A stretch of DNA of 60,530 nt from Anaerococcus pacaensis 9403502 (GCA_000308255.3 HG326665.1:1-60530); one strand, 5' to 3'; shown: positions 16,966-27,547, numbered from the stretch's first letter. A program made the numbers and translations. The notes: generated from the sequence alone by a model not told the origin.

Positions 16966-18351
16966 ATGATACACCAATATAAGGCCAAGGGCTTTAATAT
17001 AGTTTTGGATATATATAGTGGTTCAGTCCACGTAGTAGACGATGTCACCTATGAAATCATATCTTTATATGAAAATCATAGCAAAGATGAGATAAGAGAA
17101 AAATTAGCTTCATATAATCTCACAGAAGATGAATTTAATGAAGCCTACCTTGAGGTAAAGACACTAGAAGATGAGGGCATGCTATTTACAACTGATAACT
17201 TCGAAGACTTATCTATCGATGTAACTAAACGTCCTACCAGTGTAAAGGCAATATGTTTAAATGTAGCCCACACTTGCAACCTAACATGTGAATACTGCTT
17301 TGCCAAGGGCGGCAAATACCACGGCCCGTCTGCAATTATGACAGTAGATACAGCCAAGGATGCCATTGATTTTCTAATAGCAAACTCAGGTAGCCACTAC
17401 AACCTTGATGTAGACTTTTTTGGTGGTGAACCATTAATGAATTGGGATGTGGTGACAGAAACTATAGACTATGCTAGAAGCCTAGAAGAAGAGCACAACA
17501 AGCACTTTAACTTCACTCTAACCACCAACGGCATGCTACTAGATGATGAGAAAATTGACTATCTAAATGAAAATATGAAAAATGTTGTTCTTTCCCTAGA
17601 TGGCCGCAAAGAAAAACACGATGAGTTTAGAAAAACATTAGGCGGCCATGGATCATTTGATACAGTAGTTCCAAAATTCCAAAGATTTGTAGAAAAACGT
17701 GGTGACAAGGAATACTACATGCGCGGTACCTACACTGCCAACAACCTCGACTTCACAGAAGATATCAAGACCTACCTAGACTTAGGCTTTAAGAGAACTT
17801 CCCTTGAACCAGTAGTAGGCAACCCAGACGAGCCATATGCCCTAAAAGAAGACGACCTACCATTCTTATATGAAGAATACGAAAAACTAGCTGATATGAT
17901 GATGGAAGCTATAGATAATAACGATGAGTTCATCTTCTACCATTACATGATCGATCTAGAAAACGGCCCATGCGCTCACAAAAGACTATCAGGATGTGGG
18001 TCTGGTACAGAATACATGGCTGTCACCCCTACCGGCGAACTTTATCCTTGCCATCAATTTGTAGGTAATGATGACTTTGTAATAGGAAATCTCCTCGAAG
18101 GTATAAAAAGACATGACCTAGTGAATGAATTTAAAACCTGCAATTGCTACAGCAAGAGCGAATGTAGGTCTTGCTGGGCAAATATGTATTGCTCTGGAGG
18201 ATGTGCGGCTAATAACTACAATGCGAATGGTGACATCAACCAAATCCACGATTATTCTTGTAATTTATTTAGAAAAAGAATCGAAATGGCCATTGCCATC
18301 AAGATTTATGAATATATGAAAGAAGCAGAAAAAGAAGAAGTTCTAGCTTAA
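16966..18351 (+). CDS. scfB: SCIFF peptide maturase, radical SAM/SPASM thioether-forming enzyme
   Basis: A 461-residue ranthipeptide synthase. The N-terminal ~85 residues resemble a RiPP recognition element (PqqD-like) that grips the leader. The radical SAM cluster motif is CNLTCEYC, with DVDFFGGEPLMNW as the GGEP motif. The C-terminal SPASM domain, rich in cysteines (CGSGTEYMAVTPTGELYPC, then CNCYSKSECRSC and CSGGC), binds auxiliary 4Fe-4S clusters. It lies about 70 bases after scfA, behind AAGGAG. Expected product: thioether-bridged SCIFF. Confidence 0.95.
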   Translation: MIHQYKAKGFNIVLDIYSGSVHVVDDVTYEIISLYENHSKDEIREKLASYNLTEDEFNEAYLEVKTLEDEGMLFTTDNFEDLSIDVTKRPTSVKAICLNVAHTCNLTCEYCFAKGGKYHGPSAIMTVDTAKDAIDFLIANSGSHYNLDVDFFGGEPLMNWDVVTETIDYARSLEEEHNKHFNFTLTTNGMLLDDEKIDYLNENMKNVVLSLDGRKEKHDEFRKTLGGHGSFDTVVPKFQRFVEKRGDKEYYMRGTYTANNLDFTEDIKTYLDLGFKRTSLEPVVGNPDEPYALKEDDLPFLYEEYEKLADMMMEAIDNNDEFIFYHYMIDLENGPCAHKRLSGCGSGTEYMAVTPTGELYPCHQFVGNDDFVIGNLLEGIKRHDLVNEFKTCNCYSKSECRSCWANMYCSGGCAANNYNANGDINQIHDYSCNLFRKRIEMAIAIKIYEYMKEAEKEEVLA

Positions 18352-18357
18352 GAGTCT

Positions 18358-18407
18358 AATACCCAATACTCCGCATGGTTGAAATGTGGATTATTGGGTA
18401 TTTTTTA
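18358..18407 (+). terminator. Terminator after the SCIFF maturase gene
   Basis: AATACCCAAT (18358-18367) and ATTGGGTATT (18393-18402) form a 10-bp stem, followed by six T. It separates the SCIFF pair from the tail-anchored protein gene. Confidence 0.85.
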
Positions 18408-18435
18408 TATAAGTAAATTTTTTATGGAGGAACTT

Positions 18436-18927
18436 ATGACAGATAATAATAAAAGAACTTTTGAATCAGGATCTAATGGTAATCTTAACGATGAAAATAT
18501 ATTAAGTGAGAATTTAACAAACGAAAGCTTAGGTACAAATCCACTCACAGAAGATATAGCAGAGCCTAGCTTAGAAAATGACCCAGTAGTAAATGAAGAA
18601 CTAAACACTATATCAGAAGAAGCAACCTTAGCAGATACTGCTGAATCTACTTTCCATACTAATGCACATACTCATGCAGCAGATACCGACCTAGATGAAG
18701 GTGCAGAAACTCATGAAGTGCGTCGCGACAGAGAAGAAAGAGAAAGAGCAGCAGAGGAAGTAAATAGAAATACTACTACTCATACAGACCATCACAGAAC
18801 TCCAAATACTACAGATAGAGATGTAGCAGAAAACAAACCGTTCTACACAACATGGTGGTTCTGGCTAATAGTTATCGCGATCATTATAGCTATCTGGTAT
18901 TTCAATTTTAGAACACCTACAATCTAA
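18436..18927 (+). CDS. Acidic, low-complexity protein with C-terminal membrane anchor, function unknown
   Basis: The start at 18436 (MTDNNKRTFESGS) follows GGAGG by five bases, giving 163 residues. Residues 1-~130 are hydrophilic and probably disordered, rich in Asp, Glu, Asn and Thr, with a His/Thr-rich patch (HTNAHTHAADTD, TTTHTDHHRT) and a charged RREREERERAAEE-like stretch. Residues ~135-158 (TTWWFWLIVIAIIIAIWYF) form one transmembrane helix near the C-terminus, with no signal peptide, so a tail-anchored topology facing the cytoplasm is likely. I do not recognise a family. It follows the SCIFF pair but is separated by a terminator. Confidence 0.75.
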   Translation: MTDNNKRTFESGSNGNLNDENILSENLTNESLGTNPLTEDIAEPSLENDPVVNEELNTISEEATLADTAESTFHTNAHTHAADTDLDEGAETHEVRRDREERERAAEEVNRNTTTHTDHHRTPNTTDRDVAENKPFYTTWWFWLIVIAIIIAIWYFNFRTPTI

Positions 18928-19550
18928 TTAACCCTACGCTCAGAGGTGATGGCAAGGACTGTCACCTCTTTTATATTGGCTTTTTCAAGCTCTTTTATAA
19001 TCTCAAGAGCAGTATTTCCTGTAGTGATGAGATCATCAATGAGCAAAATAGACTTATTAGAAAGATCCTTTCCTATTTCAAATGCACCTCTCAGATTCAA
19101 AGCCCTCTCGGTTTTATCCAGATTATGCTGGGCCTTGGTGTTTTTAGTCTTTTTAAAGGAGGTCAGATATGAGCAAGAGGTTTCCTCTATAAAATAATCT
19201 GTTATCATCTTGATATGGTCAAAGCCCCTGGTATTTAAAGTTGATTTTGAACTTGGAGATGGCAGTATATAGTCGACATCAAAAAGATTATTGACCCTCC
19301 CATAATCATATATGATACTAGCAAACACCTTTGATAATGATGTATTTCTTTCAAATTTATAATCTCCAATAAGTTTTCTCATGCTATCATTATAAAAATA
19401 AACAGCATGAGCAGGATAGTCCTCGATTTTAAATTTATTGGCCACATAGTCTAATTTTCTCAAACAATCCTTGCATAGATAATGATGAGCTATTTCATTT
19501 TCTTTGCACATATAGCAGGTGTTTTCATCTAAAAATAATAAATCAATCAC
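18924..19550 (-). CDS. comFC: ComF family protein (phosphoribosyltransferase-like)
   Basis: A 208-residue ComFC homologue. Four cysteines (CYMCKENE, later CKDC) form the N-terminal zinc ribbon, and SILLIDDLITTGNTALEI is the PRPP-binding motif of type I phosphoribosyltransferases. ComFC proteins assist DNA uptake and recombination in naturally competent species, but are widespread elsewhere. The start overlaps the recD2 end by eight bases, so it follows recD2 in one operon. It converges with the tail-anchored protein gene, overlapping at the stop codons. Confidence 0.88.
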   Translation of the reverse strand: MIDLLFLDENTCYMCKENEIAHHYLCKDCLRKLDYVANKFKIEDYPAHAVYFYNDSMRKLIGDYKFERNTSLSKVFASIIYDYGRVNNLFDVDYILPSPSSKSTLNTRGFDHIKMITDYFIEETSCSYLTSFKKTKNTKAQHNLDKTERALNLRGAFEIGKDLSNKSILLIDDLITTGNTALEIIKELEKANIKEVTVLAITSERRVN

Positions 19551-21699
19551 TTAACACATTTCCCATTTCATCTATCCAATAGCTAAGATTTGTAAATCGC
19601 TTGTTGGAATAATTGTTATCTACCATTTTTTTGATAATATTCTTATCCCCCACTAGAACAACGAGCTTTTTGGCTCTGGTTACTCCAGTATATAGGAGAT
19701 TTCTAGTCAGAAGCATGGGAGCTACTTGCATCATTGGTATGATTACACAATCAAATTCAGAACCTTGTGACTTATGAATTGTAATAGCATACGATAAGTC
19801 CAAATCTTTTATATCTTCCTTTTTGTAAATTACAACCGACCCGTCATAGAAGGTGACTTCAAGCTTTTCTTCTTCGCTATCTATGTTTGTAATAAAACCA
19901 ATATCACCATTGTATACTCCCTCAGCGTCTGTAATAGAATTTTCTGGAATAAGGTCGTAGTTATTTTTCACCTGCATGACTTTGTCATTTAATTTAAATA
20001 TCCTGTCATTTATTTCTAGCTTTTTAGCTGATTGATTGATGACATTTTGAATATTTAGATTTATGTTGCTTGCCCCCCACTGAGTTTTTTTGCTAGGACT
20101 TAGGATTTGGATATCTTTTATCTTATCAAAACCATAAAAACTTGGTAGCCTTTTGTTTACTAAATCTATAAGAGTATCATCAAAATTATTTTTACTAGCC
20201 TCGATAAAGAAAAAGTCCTTACCTTCTTCGTTTAATACTGGATACTCCCCATTATTGATCCTATGGGCATTTACTACAATATTTGATTCTCCAGCTTGCC
20301 TAAAAATCTTCTTTAAGCGAACTGTTTTAATTTCTGTATCTATAATATCTTTTAGGACATTGCCTGGCCCTACCGATGGCAATTGATCGCTATCTCCAAC
20401 AAGTATTAGGGCGGTATTGGTGTCTATGGCTTGGAGCAGAGATTTCATGAGACTGGTGTCGACCATACTCATTTCATCTACTATGATATAGTCTTTTTCG
20501 ATTGGGTTTTCTTCATTGTATTCTGCTATTGGGTCATCTGGCCTTATACCAATCATGCGGTGGATGGTATAGGCCTCATCGTTGGTCGATTCTTGGATTC
20601 TTTTAGCTGCGCGTCCTGTTGGAGCAAGCATTGCATAGCTGAGACCATTTTTTCTAAGTATGGTGGTGATTGCATTTATAATAGTAGTCTTACCAGTACC
20701 TGGCCCACCAGTGATTACAAGCAGCATATTATCAAAGGCTGCCATTATGGCCTCTTGTTGTTCATCTGAAAATACCGATAAGTCTTCGTCAATTTCTACA
20801 TCAAAAATATAGTCACTGTCTTTTTTGTGACTTAAGGCCATAGCTATGTATTTTTCAGCTTTAAATAGTGATCTCTTGTAGACATATTCTTCGTCATTTA
20901 TTAGAACTACATCAAGCTTTCCTTCTACTGTATCAGCCTTGATTTCATTAATAACATCTTCCCTTTTTATTTTTAAGAGACTAGTTACCTTATCAACTAG
21001 ATAATCAAGGGGCAATGATGTATGGCCGTTGAAGTCCGCTTCGTAATTTAGGGTATGGATGATGCCAGCAGATATGCGGAAGCTCGAATTGGACTCTATT
21101 TCCATGTTGAAGGCTATATTATCAGCTATGGTAAAGCCAACACCAGGTATGTCTTCAACAAGCTTATAGGGGTTTGATTTAATGATATCTATAGCATTAT
21201 TGCCATATAGCTTATATATCTTCATGGATAGGTTATATGATATATTTAGACCTTGGAGATAGAGCATTATATTTCTCGAATCTCTGGATTCTTCAGTAGA
21301 GTTTTTGATGTCGATTATTTTTTTCTTACCTATGCCGGGTATTTTTATTAACTTCTCCGGGTCGTTGTAAACAATATCTATCGATTCTGACCCAAAGACT
21401 TGATATATGTCTTTCGCAGTCTTTTTGCCTATGCCCTTAATGTTGGCATTTGATAGGTAATTTATGATGCTTCGCTCATCGGTAGGTTTTTTTAGCTTTA
21501 TAGATTCTATTTCAATCTGCTCACCGTATTTATCGTGATAGACTAAATTACCTGTTACCTCTACACTATCACCTTCATCAAAAAAAGGCATAGTCCCAAC
21601 ACAAGTGATATCAGAATCAGGAGTTTCCACAACTATAATGCTGTAGCCATTTTCCTCATTTCTAAATCTTATGTCAGTAACTATGCCTTCTATTTTCAT
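19543..21699 (-). CDS. recD2: ATP-dependent RecD2-type DNA helicase
   Basis: A 718-residue SF1B 5'-3' helicase acting in repair without RecBC. There is an OB-like N-terminal domain, tandem helix-hairpin-helix segments (IKGIGKKTAKDIY, IPGIGKKKIIDIK, VPGVGFTIADNIA), Walker A GGPGTGKTT, Walker B VDEMSMVD, and the C-terminal SYAITIHKSQGSEFD motif. Length is typical for RecD2. It lies between murA and comFC on the same strand with one- to eight-base spacing. Confidence 0.95.
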   Translation of the reverse strand: MKIEGIVTDIRFRNEENGYSIIVVETPDSDITCVGTMPFFDEGDSVEVTGNLVYHDKYGEQIEIESIKLKKPTDERSIINYLSNANIKGIGKKTAKDIYQVFGSESIDIVYNDPEKLIKIPGIGKKKIIDIKNSTEESRDSRNIMLYLQGLNISYNLSMKIYKLYGNNAIDIIKSNPYKLVEDIPGVGFTIADNIAFNMEIESNSSFRISAGIIHTLNYEADFNGHTSLPLDYLVDKVTSLLKIKREDVINEIKADTVEGKLDVVLINDEEYVYKRSLFKAEKYIAMALSHKKDSDYIFDVEIDEDLSVFSDEQQEAIMAAFDNMLLVITGGPGTGKTTIINAITTILRKNGLSYAMLAPTGRAAKRIQESTNDEAYTIHRMIGIRPDDPIAEYNEENPIEKDYIIVDEMSMVDTSLMKSLLQAIDTNTALILVGDSDQLPSVGPGNVLKDIIDTEIKTVRLKKIFRQAGESNIVVNAHRINNGEYPVLNEEGKDFFFIEASKNNFDDTLIDLVNKRLPSFYGFDKIKDIQILSPSKKTQWGASNINLNIQNVINQSAKKLEINDRIFKLNDKVMQVKNNYDLIPENSITDAEGVYNGDIGFITNIDSEEEKLEVTFYDGSVVIYKKEDIKDLDLSYAITIHKSQGSEFDCVIIPMMQVAPMLLTRNLLYTGVTRAKKLVVLVGDKNIIKKMVDNNYSNKRFTNLSYWIDEMGNVLSD

Positions 21700-21700
21700 T

Positions 21701-22975
21701 TTATAATTCTACTCTCTTAATATCTGCCCCAATGTCAGTAAACTTTTCTACTAACTTGCTGTAGCCACGGTCTATGTGGTATATGTCTAATATTCTGGTT
21801 TCACCTTCTGCAGTGATGCCTGCCATTACAAGTGCTGCACCTGCTCTAAGGTCTGTAGCTTTTACCTCAGCTCCATGAAGCTTATCTACACCTGCAATAG
21901 TTGCCCTATTGCCACTTGTTGCTATTGCTGCACCCATTTTGTTTAATTGCTCTACATGCATGAAGCGATTTTCAAAAACAGTTTCTTGAATCTTGCTCTC
22001 GCCATCACATATGGTCATTAGCGCCATAAATTGCGCTTGGGCATCTGTAGGGAATCCTGGATAAGGGAGGGTTTGGATATTGGTTGGTTTGAGTTTCTTA
22101 TCAACCATTACTCTGATAATATCCTCATCTTCTATTTCATCCACATGAGCTCCCATTTCAATTAGTTTTGCTATGATAGGTCTAATGTGAGATCCAATCA
22201 CGTTTTTGATGGTAACATCACCCTTGCTCATAGCTGCTGCTAGCATATAGCTTGCTGCCTCTATCCTGTCTGGAATGATCGTGTGACGGGCTCCAGTAAG
22301 CTTTTCTACACCTTGGATCACAATTGTAGATGTACCAGCACCTTTAATCTTTGCGCCCATTTTTGTTAAAAATGATGCTAGATCTACTATTTCTGGTTCT
22401 TTGGCAGCATTTTCTATGGTGGTCTCACCCTTAGCAAGGGTTGCTGCCATCATTATATTTTGAGTAGCTCCTACAGATGGGAAGTCTAGATAAACTTCAT
22501 TTCCGATTAGCTCACCATTTGTTGTAATAGATATCTGATCATCATTTACGATATTGGTAGCACCTAGAGCTTCAAAACCCTTTAGATGTAGGTCTATTGG
22601 TCTAGCTCCGATATTACATCCACCTGGAGCTCTGGTGTGGGCTTCTTTGAATCTTGATAAAAGTGGGCCCATCACTACAAATGAAGCACGCATCTTATCC
22701 ATAAGTTCAAATGGAGTTTCACATGTATTTATCCCAGATGAATCAATCCTTAATGTTTCATCATCGATATATTCTACCTTTGAGCCCAAATGTCTTAAGA
22801 CATCAATCATAATCTCCACATCTTTTAGGCCAGGTACAGCATCAAGTATGATTTCTTCTGTACCTAGAACACAAGCTGCTAGAATAGGAAGCGCAGAATT
22901 CTTCGCTCCTGATATAGAAACTTCGCCCTTTAGTGGTCCAGTTCCATTTATTACTAGTATTTCTTTCTTGTTCAT
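21701..22975 (-). CDS. murA: UDP-N-acetylglucosamine 1-carboxyvinyltransferase MurA
   Basis: First committed step of peptidoglycan synthesis: transfers enolpyruvate from PEP to UDP-GlcNAc. I start at 22975 (MNKKEILVINGTGPLKGEV), preceded by AAAGGAA; an upstream ATG would overlap upp. This gives 424 residues. The fosfomycin-target cysteine lies in APGGCNIGARPIDLH, SISGAKNSALP is the substrate-binding Lys-Asn motif, and YPGFPTDAQAQFM contains the general-base Asp. The Cys is present, so fosfomycin resistance by Cys-to-Asp change is not predicted. Confidence 0.96.
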   Translation of the reverse strand: MNKKEILVINGTGPLKGEVSISGAKNSALPILAACVLGTEEIILDAVPGLKDVEIMIDVLRHLGSKVEYIDDETLRIDSSGINTCETPFELMDKMRASFVVMGPLLSRFKEAHTRAPGGCNIGARPIDLHLKGFEALGATNIVNDDQISITTNGELIGNEVYLDFPSVGATQNIMMAATLAKGETTIENAAKEPEIVDLASFLTKMGAKIKGAGTSTIVIQGVEKLTGARHTIIPDRIEAASYMLAAAMSKGDVTIKNVIGSHIRPIIAKLIEMGAHVDEIEDEDIIRVMVDKKLKPTNIQTLPYPGFPTDAQAQFMALMTICDGESKIQETVFENRFMHVEQLNKMGAAIATSGNRATIAGVDKLHGAEVKATDLRAGAALVMAGITAEGETRILDIYHIDRGYSKLVEKFTDIGADIKRVEL

Positions 22976-22985
22976 ATTAATTCCT

Positions 22986-23618
22986 TTATTTTGTACCAAA
23001 CAGTCTGTCTCCAGCATCTCCTAGGCCTGGTACAATGTAACCATTCTTATTTAATTTCTCATCTAGTTGAGCTACTGTAATTGCAACTTCTGGATGGTCT
23101 TTGTTTACTCTCTCGATTCCCTCTGGAGCAGCTATTATACTTAGTAGTCTGATATGATTGCAGCCGCGTTCTTTGAGTCTTTCGATAGCATCTGAGGCTG
23201 ATCCTCCTGTTGCAAGCATAGGATCTACTACTATGATGTCTCTCTTATCAGCATCAAGTGGCAATTTAGCATAATATTCGATAGGCTGTAAGGTTTCTTC
23301 GTCCCTATACATACCTATATGACCGATTTTTGCAGCCGGAAATACTTCAAGCACGCCATCAACCATGCCTAATCCTGCTCTAAGAATTGGGACTATACCA
23401 AGCTTTTTACCAGATAGTTTGTAACCAGTGGTGCTTTGGATAGGAGTTTCTACTTCGTATTCTTCAAGCTCTAAGTCTTTTGTTGCTTCATAAGCTAGGA
23501 TAATTGAAATCTCCTTGATAAGCGCTCTAAATTCATTCGAACCTGTATTTATATCTCTAAGTATTGAAATTTTATGTTTAATAACTGGGTGGTCTAATAT
23601 TTTGACATTATCTTGCAT
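22986..23618 (-). CDS. upp: Uracil phosphoribosyltransferase
   Basis: Uracil plus PRPP to UMP (pyrimidine salvage). 210 residues, the usual length. [15 protein letters not shown] is the conserved dimer/active-site stretch, [19 protein letters not shown] binds PRPP, and the C-terminal [18 protein letters not shown] is the uracil-binding signature. It lies between tsaC and murA with short gaps, as in Bacillus-type gene order. Confidence 0.96.
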   Translation of the reverse strand: MQDNVKILDHPVIKHKISILRDINTGSNEFRALIKEISIILAYEATKDLELEEYEVETPIQSTTGYKLSGKKLGIVPILRAGLGMVDGVLEVFPAAKIGHIGMYRDEETLQPIEYYAKLPLDADKRDIIVVDPMLATGGSASDAIERLKERGCNHIRLLSIIAAPEGIERVNKDHPEVAITVAQLDEKLNKNGYIVPGLGDAGDRLFGTK

Positions 23619-23626
23619 TTTATCTC

Positions 23627-24664
23627 CTATAAGTAATTCACATTTCCAGAAGCTGATTTACTCATTCTATTCATTATACTCTTACCCAAACCAATATCTC
23701 TGACACCTTCGGCAAGTATTATATCTATACCATGCTCATCCATCTGACGAAGAGATGCAAAAAGCACATGGCTCATATCGCTTAAATCATCTTTATTACC
23801 AAGTGATATGGTTAAAAATTCATTAAATTTATATAAGTCTTTTTCAAAGACAAGTATACCTACCTTGAGATTTGCACCTTTGTAAGATTTTGCTTTCTTA
23901 TAGATCTCATCGATTGCCCCGTCGCCCACATAGACTTCCATTTTAGCAGTTGGTGAGTAATGGGTGTATTTTTGCCCAGGTGACTTAGGTGTAATGCTCT
24001 CATCTACAAGTCCTTCATCTAGGCGGATATTTGGGATAAGATTTTTTAAGTATTCGTATGTAAAGTATCCAGGCCTTAAAATAGTTGGACTATCCGTAGA
24101 CATATCTACAACAGTAGACTCTATACCTATATCTGAGTTACCTCCATCTAGAATCATTGGTATCTTACCATTCATATCTTCATATACATGGCTTGCCTTG
24201 GTTGGAGATGGTTTACCAGATCTATTAGCAGATGGGGCTGCTATAGGTGTATTAGAATATTCTATAAGACTTCGTGCAATTTCATCACTAGGCATTCTTA
24301 TAGCTACAGTCGATAGGCCAGCACTTACTATATCAGGCACAATATCTTTTTTATTAAAGATTAGGGTCAATGGACCTGGCCAGCAATTTTTAATTAAATG
24401 TTCTGCAGGCTCAGATACCTTATCCACTAGATTATATAACATTTCTATATCGGAAATATGTAAAATTAGTGGATTATCACTTGGCCTGCCCTTGGCTATG
24501 AATATTTTCTCACAAGCACTGCTGGATAGGCCATCAGCTCCTAGGCCATAGACAGTTTCAGTAGGAAAAGCTACTAAATCTCCCCCCCTGATTATATCGC
24601 TAGCTTTTTTTATTATTTCATTGTCGATATTTTCTCTATCTATCTTAAAAATCGTCGTATTCAT
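23627..24664 (-). CDS. tsaC: L-threonylcarbamoyladenylate synthase (Sua5/TsaC type)
   Basis: Makes threonylcarbamoyl-AMP for the t6A modification at position 37 of ANN-decoding tRNAs. The 345-residue protein has the YrdC domain ([46 protein letters not shown]) and, from about residue 210, the Sua5 C-terminal domain joined by the [11 protein letters not shown] linker. So it is the long Sua5 form. It overlaps the CDF gene end by 20 bases, indicating coupled translation. Confidence 0.94.
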   Translation of the reverse strand: MNTTIFKIDRENIDNEIIKKASDIIRGGDLVAFPTETVYGLGADGLSSSACEKIFIAKGRPSDNPLILHISDIEMLYNLVDKVSEPAEHLIKNCWPGPLTLIFNKKDIVPDIVSAGLSTVAIRMPSDEIARSLIEYSNTPIAAPSANRSGKPSPTKASHVYEDMNGKIPMILDGGNSDIGIESTVVDMSTDSPTILRPGYFTYEYLKNLIPNIRLDEGLVDESITPKSPGQKYTHYSPTAKMEVYVGDGAIDEIYKKAKSYKGANLKVGILVFEKDLYKFNEFLTISLGNKDDLSDMSHVLFASLRQMDEHGIDIILAEGVRDIGLGKSIMNRMSKSASGNVNYL

Positions 24665-25640
24665 CCCTGGCCTGTTTTTCTAATTGTACAATTTGTTTTT
24701 GTATATCATTGTTTATAAGTAAGCTATAGGTTGGATCCATGTGGATACTAAGGCTAATGCCTAGTTCTCTTTTGATTCGTTTTTGAATCTTTGTAATGAT
24801 CTTATGGGCTACAAGAAGTGAAATATTATCAGCTATTTCTACATCTACTGTCCCATCTAGGTGGCCTCTACCGTAATCATGGATTTCTAGACCATGAAAG
24901 CCTACTATAAAGTCGTTATCCAATATTATTTCGCCAATCTTGGCTTCAGTTTCTTGGCTGATTCCATTTCCCATCAGATAGCTTACCGTAGACCTAAAGA
25001 GCTCTACACCTGGTATAAATATGAGCACTGCAAGTATGATCCCCATTACAGCATCTACATTGAAGGCTACATAATTATCTATGAAGGCAGCTACTATGAT
25101 GGATATGGTAATTAGTATATCATTTCTCGCATCTACCATAACTCCATAGTTTAAGTCTGAATCTAGCTTCATATAAAGCTTTCTATTTAACCTAAAAATA
25201 TAAACTTTGGCAAATATACTTAATATTAGGATGATTATAAATAGCGCTGTAAGGCTTACTTGGCTTTCATCTTTGAAGTGGCCAAGTGAGTTTAAAAGCA
25301 AAGACCCACCTACATAAATTATTAATATACTCACTAGGAGGGTAATTATAGACTCACCTCTCCCATAACCATGCGGATGATGGCTATCAGCTGGCTTTTG
25401 GCTGACCTTTGAACCCACTAGGGCCATTAGCGATACTATAGAGTCAGCTAGATTATTAAAACCATCGTTCATTATAGCAGTCGAATTTGAAAAATATCCG
25501 ATAGTAAGCTTTACAGCTACTAGCAATAAATTTATTACAATCACTATAATAGATGATAAAGAAATAAGCTCTAGTCTGGTCTTTGGATCATCGAAATTTC
25601 TATAATCATCTATGAATCGATTGGCAAAATATTTAAACAA
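24645..25640 (-). CDS. Cation diffusion facilitator family metal exporter
   Basis: A 331-residue CDF protein with about six helices and a C-terminal cytoplasmic metal-binding domain. Helix 2 contains NDGFNNLADS, the variant metal-site pattern, with an HHPHGYGRGES loop between helices 2 and 3. VDARNDIL in helix 5 is the second metal-site motif (an HxxxD-type position replaced by D...ND, as in Mn/Fe-type CDFs). The C-terminal domain is extended (to ~residue 331). Likely Mn, Fe or Zn efflux. Overlaps tsaC. Confidence 0.88.
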   Translation of the reverse strand: MFKYFANRFIDDYRNFDDPKTRLELISLSSIIVIVINLLLVAVKLTIGYFSNSTAIMNDGFNNLADSIVSLMALVGSKVSQKPADSHHPHGYGRGESIITLLVSILIIYVGGSLLLNSLGHFKDESQVSLTALFIIILILSIFAKVYIFRLNRKLYMKLDSDLNYGVMVDARNDILITISIIVAAFIDNYVAFNVDAVMGIILAVLIFIPGVELFRSTVSYLMGNGISQETEAKIGEIILDNDFIVGFHGLEIHDYGRGHLDGTVDVEIADNISLLVAHKIITKIQKRIKRELGISLSIHMDPTYSLLINNDIQKQIVQLEKQARDEYDDF

Positions 25641-25641
25641 A

Positions 25642-26712
25642 TTATTCCCCTATTTGTTCTAACTTTCTAGTTTGGTCTTCTGCTATTAGTGAATCAATCA
25701 TCTCTTCGATATTTCCATTTAGGAAATCATCAAGTTGGTAAATAGTCTTATTTATTCTGTGATCGGTGATTCTACCTTGTGGGAAGTTGTATGTTCTAAT
25801 TCTCTCACTTCTATCACCAGTACCAACTTGTGATTTTCTATTATCAGCTATTTCCTTATTTCTCTTTTCTTCTTCTAGTTCATAAAGTCTAGCACGTAGT
25901 ACTCTCATAGCTTTTTCTTTATTTTTAATTTGGCTTTTCTCATCTTGGCAGGTAACTACAAGACCTGTTGGTTCGTGGGTTAGGCGAACAGCAGAGTCTG
26001 TTGTATTTACAGATTGGCCACCGTTACCAGATGATCTATATACATCGACTCTGATATCATTTGGGTCGAGGTCTATATCAACTTCATCTACCTCAGGCAT
26101 TACAGCTACTGTAGCAGTAGAAGTATGGATTCTACCACCGGATTCTGTTTCAGGAACACGTTGTACTCTGTGTACGCCTGATTCATATTTAAGCTTAGAA
26201 TATGCACCTTCGCCTTTTACAACGAATGTAGCTTCCTTGATACCGCCTACACCTTGGGTAGTTACATCAATTTCTTCGGTCTTGAAACCTTCTTTGTCGG
26301 CATACATGTTATACATTCTATATAAATCGCCAGCAAATAGCCCAGCCTCATCCCCACCTGCAGCTGGCCTGATTTCTATGATTACGTCCTTGGTATCATT
26401 AGGGTCTTTTGGAATGAGTAAGATTTTCATCTCTTCATTGTAAATCTCTAAATTTTTCTTTGATTCAGATATTTCTTCTTTAAGTAAATCTATCATTTCG
26501 CTATCATCGGTTTCACCTAGGAGCATTTGGTTTTCCTCGATAGTTTCTTCGGCAGCTAATATATCTTCATACTTTTCTACAACTGGCTTTAGCGAGTTGT
26601 ATTCACGTGATAGTTTTGTAAATCTATCTATATCAGCCAAAACTTCTGGATCTGCTAACTTTAATTCTAAATCTTTGTAATTGTCTCTAATATGGTCTAA
26701 ATTTTCTAGCAT
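25642..26712 (-). CDS. prfA: Peptide chain release factor 1
   Basis: Recognises UAA and UAG and triggers peptidyl-tRNA hydrolysis. 356 residues, standard length. [20 protein letters not shown] carries the GGQ motif, and the preceding domain 2 contains [19 protein letters not shown] with the PxT-type stop-codon-recognition segment (VPETE region). It sits two bases after prmC, whose product methylates the GGQ glutamine. Confidence 0.97.
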   Translation of the reverse strand: MLENLDHIRDNYKDLELKLADPEVLADIDRFTKLSREYNSLKPVVEKYEDILAAEETIEENQMLLGETDDSEMIDLLKEEISESKKNLEIYNEEMKILLIPKDPNDTKDVIIEIRPAAGGDEAGLFAGDLYRMYNMYADKEGFKTEEIDVTTQGVGGIKEATFVVKGEGAYSKLKYESGVHRVQRVPETESGGRIHTSTATVAVMPEVDEVDIDLDPNDIRVDVYRSSGNGGQSVNTTDSAVRLTHEPTGLVVTCQDEKSQIKNKEKAMRVLRARLYELEEEKRNKEIADNRKSQVGTGDRSERIRTYNFPQGRITDHRINKTIYQLDDFLNGNIEEMIDSLIAEDQTRKLEQIGE

Positions 26713-26714
26713 AA

Positions 26715-27509
26715 TTATCCTTTCTGGGCGATTATGAACCTATCATAATCATTGTAATCTCTAAGATTTGTGATATTTTTAAAATCAGATTTGACCAAAA
26801 GCTGATTGATCGCATCCTTTTGATCATATCCAATTTCAAAAATCAGATGACCATTTTTATTTAAATATTTGTGTGCGTCTTTTATGATTTCCCTATAAAA
26901 ATATAAGCCATCATCTCCGCCCACCAAGGCAATTTTGGGCTCTTTATAAAGCAAACTATCTAATTTATTATAATCAGCCTCACTTATATAAGGAGGATTT
27001 GATATGATGATATCAAAAATATCATCTACATTTTCAAAAAGATCACTGAGGTAAAAATTTACATTTGAAATATTTAGCCTCTCTTTATTTTCATTGGCTA
27101 GAGCGAGAGCACTTTCACTAATATCAACGCCACTCACACTTGCTTTTGGCATATTTTTTGCAAGAGCTAGGCTAATAGCACCAGTCCCTACTCCTATATC
27201 TAGTATTTTACTAGCTTCTATGTTAGATTTAAGTAAATAATCAATTATAATTTCAGTTTCAAACCTTGGAATAAGAGCTCTTTTATCTACCTTTAAGAGA
27301 AGTCCATAAAATTCCCAATATCCAATAGCATATTGCAAGGGAATTCCGTTATTTAAATCATTTTCTATCCTACTAATTTCATTAGCAACATCAGTATCCA
27401 GTTCATAATCTGGATTTAAATTAAAAAAAGATTTGGGTTTATCAGTTAGGTATGAAAGGGCTATTAATAAGTCATTGTTATTTTTATCAAGTATATCTTT
27501 TACTATCAT
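26715..27509 (-). CDS. prmC: Peptide chain release factor N5-glutamine methyltransferase PrmC
   Basis: Methylates the glutamine of the GGQ motif of RF1/RF2. Either ATG at 27518 or ATG at 27509 ([11 protein letters not shown]) could start it; I prefer 27509, which begins the conserved helix. No clear ribosome binding site precedes either. [15 protein letters not shown] is the SAM motif and IISNPPYIS the catalytic NPPY. The start is only a few bases after the rpmE terminator, so the prmC-prfA transcripts must read through that hairpin or come from an unseen promoter. Confidence 0.93.
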   Translation of the reverse strand: MIVKDILDKNNNDLLIALSYLTDKPKSFFNLNPDYELDTDVANEISRIENDLNNGIPLQYAIGYWEFYGLLLKVDKRALIPRFETEIIIDYLLKSNIEASKILDIGVGTGAISLALAKNMPKASVSGVDISESALALANENKERLNISNVNFYLSDLFENVDDIFDIIISNPPYISEADYNKLDSLLYKEPKIALVGGDDGLYFYREIIKDAHKYLNKNGHLIFEIGYDQKDAINQLLVKSDFKNITNLRDYNDYDRFIIAQKG

Positions 27510-27515
27510 TATACA

Positions 27516-27547
27516 CACAAAAATAAGGTTAGTTGCCTAACCTTATT
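27516..27547 (-). terminator. rpmE terminator
   Basis: AATAAGGTTAG (27522-27532), four-base loop, CTAACCTTATT (27537-27547): a perfect 11-bp stem. On the minus strand it ends in five T at 27517-27521. Confidence 0.9.
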
